Shown: positions 18,831 to 27,092 of the stretch, in pieces
Numbering within the stretch: position 1 is the first letter of the stretch
How the letters are laid out: each line of letters opens with the position of its first letter
DNA from: Methylopila sp. Yamaguchi
Lineage (GTDB): Bacteria > Pseudomonadota > Alphaproteobacteria > Rhizobiales > Methylopilaceae
Assembly: GCF_002897035.1 (NCBI RefSeq)
Contig: NZ_BAUX01000014.1
Span: 62,001-126,000, forward strand
DNA length: 64,000 nucleotides
Direction of reading: 5' to 3'
Position numbers and translations under genes: made by a program
Notes under the pieces: model-generated
What the model was told of the DNA's origin: nothing
Databases searched by the model: none
What the model saw: the letters and a program-made list of their open reading frames with translations, nothing else

Positions 18831-19886
18831 ATGCTCGTCCTCGGCATCGAGACCACCTGCGACGAGACCGCCGCCGCCGTCGTGCGGCGGAGAGGCGAGG
18901 GGCCGGGCGAGGTGCTGTCCAACGTCGTGCGGGCGCAGTTCGATGCGCACGCGGCCTTCGGCGGCGTGGTTCCGGAGATCGCCGCGCGCGCCCACATCGA
19001 CGCGCTCGACGGCGTGGTGGCCAAGGCGCTGAGCGACGCCGGCGTGACGCTCGACGAGCTCGACGGGCTCGCGGCGGCCGCGGGGCCTGGCCTCGTGGGC
19101 GGCGTCATCGTCGGCCTGACGGCGGGCAAGGCGCTGGCGCTCGCGGCGGACAAGCCGTTTTCGGCGGTGAACCATCTGGAGGCCCACGCGCTCACCGCGC
19201 GGCTTACCGACGGCGTCGCCTTTCCCTACCTTCTGCTGCTCGCCTCGGGCGGGCATACCCAACTGCTCGCGGTGCTCGGCGTCGGGCGCTACCTGCGGCT
19301 CGGGACGACGCTCGACGACGCCCTGGGAGAGGCTTTCGACAAGGTCGCGAAGATGCTGGGCCTCGGCTATCCCGGCGGCCCGCAGGTCGAGCGCCGGGCG
19401 GCGAACGGCGACCCCGCGCGCTTCGCGTTCCCGCGGCCCATGCACGGCCGGGTCGAGCCCAACTTCTCGCTCTCCGGCCTCAAGACCGCCGTTCGGCTCG
19501 AGGCGGAGCGCATCGCGCCCCTGAGCGAGACGGACGTCGACGATCTCTGCGCCGCCTTTCAGGCCGCGGTGGTGGACGTGGTCGCGAACCGTGCGCGGGC
19601 CGGCGCCCGGGCGTTCGCCGAGAGTTTCGGGGCGCCAAGCGCGTTGGTGGTCGCCGGCGGCGTCGCGGCCAACGGCCCGATCCGGCAGGCGCTGCAGGGT
19701 GTGGCGAGCGATCTGGGCGCGCCCATGGTCGCGCCGCCCCTCGCGCTCTGCGGCGACAACGGCGCCATGATCGCCTGGGCCGGCGCCGAGCGGCTGGCCT
19801 TGGGACTCGTCGACGGCCTCGACTTCGCGCCCCGTCCGCGCTGGCCGCTGGACGCCGCTTCGGCGGCGCCCGGAGCCAAGGCGTGA
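18831..19886 (+). CDS. tsaD: tRNA N6-adenosine threonylcarbamoyltransferase
   Basis: A 351-residue enzyme that makes the t6A modification at position 37 of ANN-decoding tRNAs, with TsaB/TsaE. Motifs: [14 protein letters not shown] at the N-terminus, [15 protein letters not shown], the metal-binding [13 protein letters not shown] (H-X3-H), [13 protein letters not shown], and a late [13 protein letters not shown] and [11 protein letters not shown]. The ATG at 18831 is preferred because the family begins with this strand; an in-frame ATG at 18768 would add 21 atypical residues. Overlaps gpsA by 4 bp. Confidence 0.95.
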   Translation: MLVLGIETTCDETAAAVVRRRGEGPGEVLSNVVRAQFDAHAAFGGVVPEIAARAHIDALDGVVAKALSDAGVTLDELDGLAAAAGPGLVGGVIVGLTAGKALALAADKPFSAVNHLEAHALTARLTDGVAFPYLLLLASGGHTQLLAVLGVGRYLRLGTTLDDALGEAFDKVAKMLGLGYPGGPQVERRAANGDPARFAFPRPMHGRVEPNFSLSGLKTAVRLEAERIAPLSETDVDDLCAAFQAAVVDVVANRARAGARAFAESFGAPSALVVAGGVAANGPIRQALQGVASDLGAPMVAPPLALCGDNGAMIAWAGAERLALGLVDGLDFAPRPRWPLDAASAAPGAKA

Positions 19887-20854
19887 GCGTCGCCGTCGTC
19901 GGCGCCGGCGCCTGGGGCACGGCTCTCGCCAACGTCGCGGCCGAGGCCTGTGGCGGCCGCACCCCGTTGATCGGACGGGACGCGGCGGCGATGGCGGAGG
20001 TCGCGGCGGCCCGCGTCAACGCCCGCCGGCTGCCGGGCGTCGCCCTGCACCACGGCGTGGCGCCGACGGCCGACCTCGACGCGGTGAGCGGCGAGGACGT
20101 CATCCTGCTTGTCACGCCGATGCAGACCCTGCGGGAGGTCGCGCGGGATCTCGCGCCTCGGCTGAAGCCCGGCGCGGTGGTGGTCGCCTGCGCCAAAGGC
20201 GTGGAGCGCGGCGCGCACGCCCTGCCGCCGCAGGTGCTGTCGGAGACGCTTCCAGGTCTCGGGCATGCGCTGCTGTCGGGCCCGAGCTTCGCCGACGACG
20301 TCGCGCGCGGCCTGCCGACGGCGGTGACGCTCGCCGCGTCCGACGAGGGGCTCGCGGCGGCGTTGGCCGTCAAGCTCGCCACCCGCAGCTTTCGCCCCTA
20401 CCACACCGCCGACATGACCGGGGTCGCGCTCGGCGGCGCGGCCAAGAACGTGCTCGCGATCGCAGCCGGAGCCGCAGAGGGCCGCGGCCTCGGCGCGAGC
20501 GCCGTCGCGGCGCTGATCGCCCGCGGCTTCGCGGAGCTGTCGCGTCTGGGCGCGGCGCTTGGCGCGCGGGCGGAAACGCTGGCGGGGCTCTCCGGCCTCG
20601 GCGATCTGGTGCTGACCGCGACATCGCCGAAGTCGCGCAACTTCGCGCTCGGTCAGGCGCTCGGCCGCGGCGAGGCGCCGCCGGACAAGCTGGCGGAGGG
20701 CGCCGCGACCGCCGAGGCGCTGGTCGCGCTCGCGGCGGCGCACGGCGTCGAGATGCCGATCTCGGCGGCCGTCGCCGAGGTCGTCGCTCGCCGTGTGAGC
20801 GTCGCCGCGGCGATTGAAGGCCTGCTCGCCCGGCCGCTCAGGGCCGAGGCTTGA
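19883..20854 (+). CDS. gpsA: NAD(P)-dependent glycerol-3-phosphate dehydrogenase
   Basis: A 323-residue cytoplasmic enzyme that reduces dihydroxyacetone phosphate to glycerol-3-phosphate for phospholipid synthesis. The GTG start lies in a GTGA overlap with tsaD. Motifs: [14 protein letters not shown] (dinucleotide binding), [43 protein letters not shown], and [17 protein letters not shown] with the catalytic lysine, then [13 protein letters not shown]. The tsaD-gpsA pairing is common in alphaproteobacteria. Confidence 0.96.
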   Translation: MSVAVVGAGAWGTALANVAAEACGGRTPLIGRDAAAMAEVAAARVNARRLPGVALHHGVAPTADLDAVSGEDVILLVTPMQTLREVARDLAPRLKPGAVVVACAKGVERGAHALPPQVLSETLPGLGHALLSGPSFADDVARGLPTAVTLAASDEGLAAALAVKLATRSFRPYHTADMTGVALGGAAKNVLAIAAGAAEGRGLGASAVAALIARGFAELSRLGAALGARAETLAGLSGLGDLVLTATSPKSRNFALGQALGRGEAPPDKLAEGAATAEALVALAAAHGVEMPISAAVAEVVARRVSVAAAIEGLLARPLRAEA

Positions 20855-20929
20855 CGGCGGCGGCGCCGGCCTCGAAGACAGCGCCGAACCTTGTGACGAT
20901 CGTCGAAATCGCGAAGAGGCGCGCAACCC

Positions 20930-21349
20930 ATGGCCTACTGGCTGTTCAAGTCCGAGCCCGACGCCTGGTCGTGGGAGCAGCAGAAGGCGGCCGGACGCGA
21001 CGGGACCGAGTGGACCGGCGTGCGCAACTACCTCGCCCGCAACAACATGCGCGCGATGAAGCTCGGCGACCTCGGTTTCTTCTACCACTCGAACGAGGGC
21101 AAGGAGGTGGTTGGGATCGTCGAGGTCGCGAAGCTAGCGCACCACGATTCCTCGACCGATGATCCGCGCTGGGAGTGCGTGGACATTCGCGCGGTCGAGG
21201 ACATGCCGCAGCCGGTTACGCTGGCCGCCGTGAAGGCGAACGAAAAGCTTGCTAAGATGGCGCTCGTCACCTCCATGCGGCTCTCGGTGCAGCCGGTGAC
21301 GGACGACGAGTGGGCCGAGGTGCGGCGCATGGGCGGACTGACCTCCTGA
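20930..21349 (+). CDS. EVE-domain protein
   Basis: A 139-residue single-domain protein: MAYWLFKSEPDAWSWEQQ, then WTGVRNYLARNNMRAMKLGD, GFFYHSNEGKEVVGIVEV, and DPRWECVDIRAVEDMPQPV. These are the standard conserved blocks of the EVE/thymocyte-nuclear-protein-1 fold, a PUA-like pocket thought to bind modified bases in DNA or RNA. The gene lies 75 bp after gpsA, a neighbourhood seen in related bacteria. No restriction or modification genes are adjacent, so a defence role is not suggested here. Confidence 0.93.
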   Translation: MAYWLFKSEPDAWSWEQQKAAGRDGTEWTGVRNYLARNNMRAMKLGDLGFFYHSNEGKEVVGIVEVAKLAHHDSSTDDPRWECVDIRAVEDMPQPVTLAAVKANEKLAKMALVTSMRLSVQPVTDDEWAEVRRMGGLTS

Positions 21350-22011
21350 GCGACCTCGTCCGAGGCGACCCCGCCACCTTCGTCCGCGCCAACACGCGGC
21401 CCCGGCCCGTGCCGCACGCGCCCGAAATCATGCTTCGCGTCGCCGACGAAGCCGTGCCGCTTTGGACCAAGACGGAGGACGAGCTCTCCGCCATCGGCCT
21501 GCCGCCGCCGTTCTGGGCCTTCGCCTGGGCGGGCGGACAGGCGCTCGCGCGCTATCTGCTGGACACGCCGGAGACGGTGCGGGGCAAGCGCGTGCTGGAC
21601 GTCGGCTGCGGCTCCGGGCTCGTGGCGATCGCGGCGATGAAGGCGGGAGCGATGCAGGTCACCGGCGCCGACGTCGACTCTTTCGCGCTGGCGGCCATCG
21701 CCCTCAACGCCGCGGCCAACGGTGTCGTGGTCTCCGTCACCGGCGACGACCTCATTGGCGGCCCACATCCCGCGGTCGATCTCGTCACCGTCGGCGATCT
21801 GTTCTACGAGCGCGATCTGAGCGAGCGCCTGCTTGCCTGGCTCGACGGCTTTCTTGCGCTCGGCGCGCCGGTGCTGATCGGTGATCCCGGCCGGAGCTAT
21901 CTGCCGCGTTCGCGGCTGATAGCGCTCGCGGAATACACCGTGCCGGTGACCCGCGATCTCGAGGACGCCGACGTCAAGCGCAGCACGGTCTGGCGGCTCG
22001 TTCCCGGCTGA
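21310..22011 (+). CDS. Class I SAM-dependent methyltransferase (protein methyltransferase-like; start uncertain)
   Basis: The coding part is clear: FVRANTRPRPVPHAPEIMLRVADEAVPLWTKTEDELS, LPPPFWAFAWAGGQALARYLL, then motif I RVLDVGCGSGLVAIAAMKAGA and ADVDSFALAAIALNAAANG. This resembles the ETFB-lysine/nicotinamide-type methyltransferase group, about 220 residues. The start is unclear. The GTG at 21310 overlaps the EVE gene by 40 bp; a CTG at 21346 would form a CTGA overlap with the EVE stop and give a protein of the length I expect; an ATG at 21430 would remove conserved residues. Ends 9 bp from the convergent ppk2. Confidence 0.85.
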   Translation: MGRGAAHGRTDLLSDLVRGDPATFVRANTRPRPVPHAPEIMLRVADEAVPLWTKTEDELSAIGLPPPFWAFAWAGGQALARYLLDTPETVRGKRVLDVGCGSGLVAIAAMKAGAMQVTGADVDSFALAAIALNAAANGVVVSVTGDDLIGGPHPAVDLVTVGDLFYERDLSERLLAWLDGFLALGAPVLIGDPGRSYLPRSRLIALAEYTVPVTRDLEDADVKRSTVWRLVPG

Positions 22012-22020
22012 AGCGGCGGG

Positions 22021-22992
22021 TTAGTGCTCGCCGCCGTCCTTCAGGAACGCCGCGGCGTCCATCACGATGCGGCTGTCGGCGCCGCCGATCGCCTGCAGGT
22101 TCCGTCCCTTGTAGGGCACGTTCAGCAGCAGGTGGCGGATGCATTCCAGCCGCAGACGCCGCTTGTCGTTCGCCCGCACCACGGTCCAGGGAGCCGCGTC
22201 GGTGTGGGTCGCGGACAGCATGCGCTCCGCGGCGTGGGAGAAGCTGTCCCAGAGATTCAGCCCGGCGTAGTCGATCGGAGAGAGTTTCCAGCGCTTCAGC
22301 GGATCGTGCCGGCGGTCGTGCAGCCGCTTGATCTGCATCTCGCGGCCGATCGTCAGCCAGAATTTGAACAGTCGGACTCCGTCGTCCACCAGCAGGCGTT
22401 CGACGCGCGGCGCCTCGTCCAGAAAGCGGGCGGTCTCCTCCGCCGTGCAGAAGCCCATGACCGGCTCGACGCCGGCGCGGTTGTACCAGGAGCGGTCGAA
22501 CAGGGCGATCTCGCCCGCGGTCGGCATCTCCGCCAGATAGCGCTGGAAGTACCACTGCCCGGCCTCGACCGGCGTCGGCTTGCTCAGCGCGACGATCTTG
22601 AGGCTGCGCGGATTGAGGTGCTGGGAGATGCGGTGGATGGTGCCGCCCTTTCCCGCGCTGTCGCGCCCCTCGAACACCACCACGATCCGCTCGTTCTCGG
22701 TCTTCGCCCAGGCCTGCAGCTTCAGCAGCTCGATTTGCAGAAGCCGCAGCGTCGCGCTGTAGGCCTTGTGCGAATAGGGCTCCTCGTAGGGGAAGCCGCC
22801 GCTGCCGAAGGCGCGGGTCTCGACCTCGGGGGGCAGGTCGACGGCGTCGAGATCCACCTCGACGCCGTCGAGCATGACTTTTGGCGCTTCGCCGGCGCCT
22901 TCGGGCACGACCTCGTCCAGCAGCGCCTCGGCGGCGGTCTTCGTTTTGGTCTCGCCCGCCTTTGGTTTCTTCGTCATAGGTCGCATCCTCAT
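22021..22992 (-). CDS. ppk2: Polyphosphate kinase 2
   Basis: A 323-residue kinase that uses polyphosphate to phosphorylate nucleotides (or the reverse). Motifs: RIVVVFEGRDSAGKGGTI (Walker A-like), QWYFQRYLAEMPTAGEIALFDRSWYNRAGVEPVMGF (Walker B and lid region), and KFWLTIGREMQIKRLHDRRHDPLKRWKLSPID. The acidic, Lys-rich N-terminus of about 60 residues is poorly conserved. The gene is divergent from phoR with 79 bp between starts, placing phosphate storage next to the phosphate-sensing operon. Whether it makes ATP/GTP from ADP/GDP or from AMP cannot be decided from sequence alone. Confidence 0.94.
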   Translation of the reverse strand: MRMRPMTKKPKAGETKTKTAAEALLDEVVPEGAGEAPKVMLDGVEVDLDAVDLPPEVETRAFGSGGFPYEEPYSHKAYSATLRLLQIELLKLQAWAKTENERIVVVFEGRDSAGKGGTIHRISQHLNPRSLKIVALSKPTPVEAGQWYFQRYLAEMPTAGEIALFDRSWYNRAGVEPVMGFCTAEETARFLDEAPRVERLLVDDGVRLFKFWLTIGREMQIKRLHDRRHDPLKRWKLSPIDYAGLNLWDSFSHAAERMLSATHTDAAPWTVVRANDKRRLRLECIRHLLLNVPYKGRNLQAIGGADSRIVMDAAAFLKDGGEH

Positions 22993-23071
22993 GTCTTGGC
23001 GCCGTCACGCAGGTGGCGTCCTATTGCGATTCATCCAGTACGCCGCACCGCAAGGCCACGATCGCCCTTCC

Positions 23072-24370
23072 ATGCCGCAGCTTCCCGACGACGCTTCGTC
23101 CGCCCGGTCCGATCGCCCCGCCGCCCGGCTCGCGCGCGCGAGTTGGACCTTGGGCGCGACGGCGGCGATGCTTGTCGTCTTCGCGGCGCTTGGGCGGGTC
23201 CGGCCGCTGGAGGCGGCGCTGGCTTTCGTCCTTATCGGACTCGTGACGGTGGTCGCGCCCCGACGGCGAAGCTTCGCCGCTCCGGCGCGGCGGGTGGCGC
23301 CCGCGCCCGAGGCGGTCAGCCCCCAGTCGCTGACGCTGCTGTCCGGCCTCCCCGATCCGACGGTGGTGCTCGACCGGCGCGGGGTCACGCTGGCCTTCAA
23401 CGCTCACGCCCAGGCCGCGCTGCCCGCGATTCGGGCGGGCGACCCGATCTCCTTCGCGGTGCGCGCGCCCGAGGTCCTGGAAGCCGTGAAGGCCGCCGCC
23501 AAGACCCGGCGCCCGCAGGTGGTCGCCTACGCCGAGCGCGTGCCGGTCGAGCGCTGGATCGAGGCGCATGTCGCGTCCGCCGGCGGCGAGGACGGGGCGC
23601 CCTCCGCGATCGTCGTCGCCTTCCGCGACCTGACCGAACAGCGCCGGTCCGAGCGCATGCGCGCGGACTTCGTGGCCAACGCCAGTCACGAGCTGCGCAC
23701 GCCGCTGGCCTCGCTGCTCGGTTTTGTGGAGACGCTGCAGGGGCCGGCGAAGAACGACGCCGTCGCCCGCGAGAAGTTCCTCGCCATCATGCGCGCCCAG
23801 GCGAACCGCATGTCGCGGCTGATCGACGACCTGCTGTCGCTGTCGCGGATCGAGCTCAAGGCCCATGTGCGTCCGCGCGACGTCGTCGACGTCGTGGCCG
23901 TCGCCCGCAGCGTGGTCGACGCGCTGAGCCCGCTGGCCGAGGAGCGCGGCGTCGAGGTCGCGCTGCGTGCGGACGGTCCCGCGCTCGCCACGGGCGACCG
24001 CGACGAGCTTACGCGCGTGGTCGAGAACCTCGTCGAGAACGCCATCAAGTACGGCGACGAGGGGAAGCGCGTCGAGGTGACGATCGCGGTCGTGGGGGAG
24101 GGCGTACGGCTGGCGGTCCGGGACTACGGCCCGGGCATCGCGCCGGAGCACCTGCCGCGTCTCACCGAGCGCTTCTATCGGCCCGACGTGTCCCATAGCC
24201 GCGAGAAGGGCGGAACGGGTCTCGGTCTGGCGTTGGTCAAGCACGTGCTCCAGCGGCACGGCGGCCAGCTTGCCATCGAGAGCGAACTCGGTTCGGGCGC
24301 GACCTTCACCGTGACGATCCCCGCGGCCGCGCCTGCGCCCGCGCCGTCCGCTCTCGCCAAGGCCAGCTGA
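23072..24370 (+). CDS. phoR: Phosphate-regulon sensor histidine kinase
   Basis: A 432-residue sensor. Two closely spaced transmembrane helices (about residues 28-70) precede a PAS-like domain (LSGLPDPTVVLDRRGVTLAFNAHA) ending FRDLTEQRRSERMRADF. The kinase core has the phospho-acceptor NASHELRTPLASLLGFVETL, the N box VVENLVENAIKYGDEG, the G1 RDYGPGIAPEHLPRL and the G2 GGTGLGLALVKHVL. The H-box and the location upstream of pst-phoU-phoB identify it as PhoR. The ATG at 23072 is preferred; an in-frame ATG at 22991 lies almost opposite the ppk2 start codon. Confidence 0.94.
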   Translation: MPQLPDDASSARSDRPAARLARASWTLGATAAMLVVFAALGRVRPLEAALAFVLIGLVTVVAPRRRSFAAPARRVAPAPEAVSPQSLTLLSGLPDPTVVLDRRGVTLAFNAHAQAALPAIRAGDPISFAVRAPEVLEAVKAAAKTRRPQVVAYAERVPVERWIEAHVASAGGEDGAPSAIVVAFRDLTEQRRSERMRADFVANASHELRTPLASLLGFVETLQGPAKNDAVAREKFLAIMRAQANRMSRLIDDLLSLSRIELKAHVRPRDVVDVVAVARSVVDALSPLAEERGVEVALRADGPALATGDRDELTRVVENLVENAIKYGDEGKRVEVTIAVVGEGVRLAVRDYGPGIAPEHLPRLTERFYRPDVSHSREKGGTGLGLALVKHVLQRHGGQLAIESELGSGATFTVTIPAAAPAPAPSALAKAS

Positions 24371-24387
24371 AAAGCTGGGCGCGACGG

Positions 24388-24416
24388 CTGTCATCCATCT
24401 GTCATCCGGCCGTCAT
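24388..24416 (+). promoter_or_regulatory. Pho box (PhoB-binding site) upstream of pstS
   Basis: Two perfect CTGTCAT heptamers (24388-24394 and 24399-24405) separated by 4 bp, followed at the same 11-bp spacing by a third, CCGTCAT (24410-24416). This is the consensus PhoB site in direct-repeat form. It lies 140 bp before the pstS start and just after the phoR stop, so pstSCAB-phoU-phoB should be induced when phosphate is scarce. Confidence 0.93.
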
Positions 24417-24555
24417 AGAAGAGATATGCCGCGTCGCTAGGGTCCTGCTCGACCCCGCGATCGAACGCGGGGCGCGCGGTCTCGCCTCGGCGTCGGGGCC
24501 GCCTCCATGACACGGTTTCGGCGTCCGACAGGGCGTCTCACAGAGGAGAGGCAGC

Positions 24556-25614
24556 GTGAAGCTCTTCACGATGACCAGCGCGCTCGCGCTTGCGTTCGCG
24601 GGCGTTTTCGGGGCGGCTGGCGCCGCCCAGGCGCAGTCGCGCGACCAGATCCGCATCGTCGGCTCGTCGACGGTGTATCCCTTCACGACCGCAGCCGCCG
24701 AGCAGTTCGGCAAGGGCGGCCAGTTCAAGACCCCCGTGGTCGAGTCGACCGGCACCGGCGGTGGCCTGAAGCTGTTCTGCGCCGGCGTCGGCGCCGGCCA
24801 TCCCGACGCGGCGAACGCCTCGCGGGCGATCAAGAAGTCCGAGTTCGAGGACTGCCAGAAGAACGGCGTCACCGAGATCGTCGAGCTTAAGATCGGCTTC
24901 GACGGCATCGTGCTCGCCAACTCGAAGAAGGGTCCCGACTTCAAGGTGACCCGCCAGCAGCTGTTCCTGGCGCTCGCCAAGGAAGTGCCCGGCCCGGACG
25001 GCAAGCCGGTCGCGAACCCCTACAAGACCTGGAACGACATCGACCCGTCGCTCCCGGCCGAGAAGATCGAAGTCCTCGGTCCCCCGCCGACCTCCGGCAC
25101 GCGCGACGCGTTCCTGGAGCTCGTGATGGAGAAGGGCGCCGAGAAGGTCGAAAGCCTCGCGGCTCTCAAGAAGTCCGACGCCAAGGCGTTCGACCGCTCG
25201 TGGAAGACCATCCGTGAAGACGGCGCCTACATCGACGCCGGCGAGAACGACAACCTGATCGTCCAGAAGCTCGAGGCGAACCCGAAGGCCGTCGGCATCT
25301 TCGGCTACTCGTTCCTCGAAGAGAACGGCTCGCAGATCAAGGGCGCCGCGGTCGAGGGCAAGGCTCCGACCTTCGAGGCGATCGCCGACGGCACGTACAA
25401 GGTCTCGCGCCCGCTCTACGTCTACTTCAAGAAGCAGCACGTGGGCGTGATCCCAGGTCTCAAGGAGTTCATCGCCGAGTATGCCTCCGACAAGGCGATG
25501 GGCGAGGAAGGCTACCTGACCGAGAAGGGCCTCGTGCCGCTTCCCAAGGAGATGGCCACGACCGCCGAGGACGCCGCGAAGAAGCTCGCGACCATCGGCG
25601 CGCCGGCTTCCTGA
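24556..25614 (+). CDS. pstS: Phosphate-binding periplasmic protein
   Basis: A 352-residue protein from a GTG with a strong GAGGAGAG site 5-6 bases upstream. A Sec signal peptide (KLFTMTSALALAFAGVFGAAGAAQA) is followed by IRIVGSSTVYPFTTAAAEQF, the phosphate-contacting GSSTVYP loop, and ESTGTGGGLKLFCAGVGAG. Later PPPTSGTRDAFLELV is the other phosphate-binding loop. The long form (over 340 residues) is that of the alphaproteobacterial PstS group. It captures phosphate and delivers it to PstCA. Controlled by the Pho box upstream. Confidence 0.97.
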   Translation: MKLFTMTSALALAFAGVFGAAGAAQAQSRDQIRIVGSSTVYPFTTAAAEQFGKGGQFKTPVVESTGTGGGLKLFCAGVGAGHPDAANASRAIKKSEFEDCQKNGVTEIVELKIGFDGIVLANSKKGPDFKVTRQQLFLALAKEVPGPDGKPVANPYKTWNDIDPSLPAEKIEVLGPPPTSGTRDAFLELVMEKGAEKVESLAALKKSDAKAFDRSWKTIREDGAYIDAGENDNLIVQKLEANPKAVGIFGYSFLEENGSQIKGAAVEGKAPTFEAIADGTYKVSRPLYVYFKKQHVGVIPGLKEFIAEYASDKAMGEEGYLTEKGLVPLPKEMATTAEDAAKKLATIGAPAS

Positions 25615-25626
25615 CGCTGCGCTTCG

Positions 25627-25658
25627 CGCGACGCCGGATCGGACGATCCGGCGTCGCG
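25627..25658 (+). other. Perfect stem-loop between pstS and pstC
   Basis: A 14-base perfect inverted repeat (arms 25627-25640 and 25645-25658) around a 4-base loop, 12 bp after the pstS stop. It is not followed by a T run (CCGTTTGAG), so it is more likely a 3'-end stabiliser or processing signal, giving more pstS than pstCAB message, than a full terminator. Confidence 0.7.
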
Positions 25659-25712
25659 TCCGTTTGAGACCTGCCGTTTCCCCTCCGAGCCTACGGGCGG
25701 AGCCTTCGTCGG

Positions 25713-27092
25713 ATGACCCTCATCTACCTCCTCGGCCTCGTCCTCGTGGCGGCCGGCGCCTATGTCGTCGGGCGGCAAAAGGGCGTCACCTTCGCCATGG
25801 CCGGCGGCGCGTCGCGCATGCACTCGCTGCCAAGCTACCACGGCGCCTACCTCGCGGTGTCTGCCATCGCGCCGATGCTGCTCTGGTTCATCCTGTGGCT
25901 CGTCTTGGCCCACCGCGTCGTGGAGTGGGCCGGCATGTCGGCGTTGCCGGCGGATCTCGCTCCCGCCGACGGGCTCGCCTACGCCTCGCGGCTCCGGGAG
26001 ATCCTCCTGGTCGCGGACGGCGTGCAGACCAACGAAGTCGCGCCGGGCGTCCGCGCCGCGGGCGAGACCTACGCGCTGTGGCGCGGGCTGTCCGAGTGGG
26101 CGCTGCTGATCGTCGGTCTCGGCCTGGCGTTGATCGGTTTCGCGTGGGGCGCGCGTCAGCTCGAGCCGCAGTTCCGCGCCCGCAACGGCGTCGAGCGCTT
26201 CGTGAAGGTGTTGCTGATCGCCTGTTCGGCGGTCGCGGTGCTCACCACCGTCGGCATCGTGTTCTCGGTGCTGTTCGAGACGCTGCGCTTCTTCGCCAAG
26301 TACCCCTGGTACGACTTCCTGTTCGGCCTCCAGTGGTCGCCGCAGACCGCGATCCGCGCCGATCAGGTCGGCGCGTCCGGCACCTTCGGCGCCGTGCCCC
26401 TGTTCGCGGGCACCACCCTGATCATGCTGATCGCCATGTCGGTCGCCGGCCCCATCGGCCTGTTTTCCGCGATCTACATGGCTGAGTATGCGAGCCCCCG
26501 GGTCCGCGGCGTCGTGAAGCCGGTGCTCGAGGTGCTGGCGGGCGTGCCGACCGTGGTGTTCGGCTTCTTCGCCGCCCTGACCGTCGCGCCCTTCATCCGC
26601 TCCACCGGCGAGGCCTTGGGGCTCAACGTCGCCTCCGAGAGCGCGCTCGCGGCGGGCCTCGTCATGGGCGTCATGATCATCCCCTTCGTCTCGTCGCTGT
26701 CCGACGACGTGATCAACGCGGTGCCGCAGTCGCTGCGCGACGGCTCCTACGGCATGGGGGCGACCAAGTCGGAGACCATCAAGAAGGTGGTTCTCCCGGC
26801 CGCGCTTCCCGGCATCGTCTCCGCTTTCATGCTCGCGATCTCGCGCGCGGTCGGCGAGACCATGATCGTGGTGATGGCCGCCGGCCTCGCGGGCAACCTG
26901 ACCTTCAATCCGCTCGAAGCGGTCACCACCGTCACGGTGCAGATCAAGACGCTGCTCGTCGGCGACCAGGAGTTCGACAGCGCCAAGACGCTCTCGGCCT
27001 TCGCGCTCGGCTTCGTGCTCTTCTTCTTCACGCTGGTGCTGAACTTCATCGCGCTCCGCATCGTCCAGAGATACCGAGAGCAGTATGACTGA
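25713..27092 (+). CDS. pstC: Phosphate ABC transporter permease
   Basis: A 459-residue inner-membrane permease. An extra N-terminal region of about 150 residues with two or three helices (MTLIYLLGLVLVAAGAYVVG; APMLLWFILWLVLAHRVVEW) precedes the standard PstC core. The core contains GTTLIMLIAMSVAGPIGLFSAIYMAEYASP, VLAGVPTVVFGFFAALTVAP and the EAA-like loop LRDGSYGMGATKSETIKKVVLPAALPG. The extended form is typical of alphaproteobacteria. It overlaps pstA by 8 bp. Confidence 0.96.
   Translation: MTLIYLLGLVLVAAGAYVVGRQKGVTFAMAGGASRMHSLPSYHGAYLAVSAIAPMLLWFILWLVLAHRVVEWAGMSALPADLAPADGLAYASRLREILLVADGVQTNEVAPGVRAAGETYALWRGLSEWALLIVGLGLALIGFAWGARQLEPQFRARNGVERFVKVLLIACSAVAVLTTVGIVFSVLFETLRFFAKYPWYDFLFGLQWSPQTAIRADQVGASGTFGAVPLFAGTTLIMLIAMSVAGPIGLFSAIYMAEYASPRVRGVVKPVLEVLAGVPTVVFGFFAALTVAPFIRSTGEALGLNVASESALAAGLVMGVMIIPFVSSLSDDVINAVPQSLRDGSYGMGATKSETIKKVVLPAALPGIVSAFMLAISRAVGETMIVVMAAGLAGNLTFNPLEAVTTVTVQIKTLLVGDQEFDSAKTLSAFALGFVLFFFTLVLNFIALRIVQRYREQYD

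Noticed and set aside
20930-21349. The EVE-domain gene as part of a modification-dependent defence system
   Set aside because: EVE domains can be fused to or sit beside restriction genes, but here the neighbours are gpsA and a methyltransferase of the protein/small-molecule type, with no nuclease.
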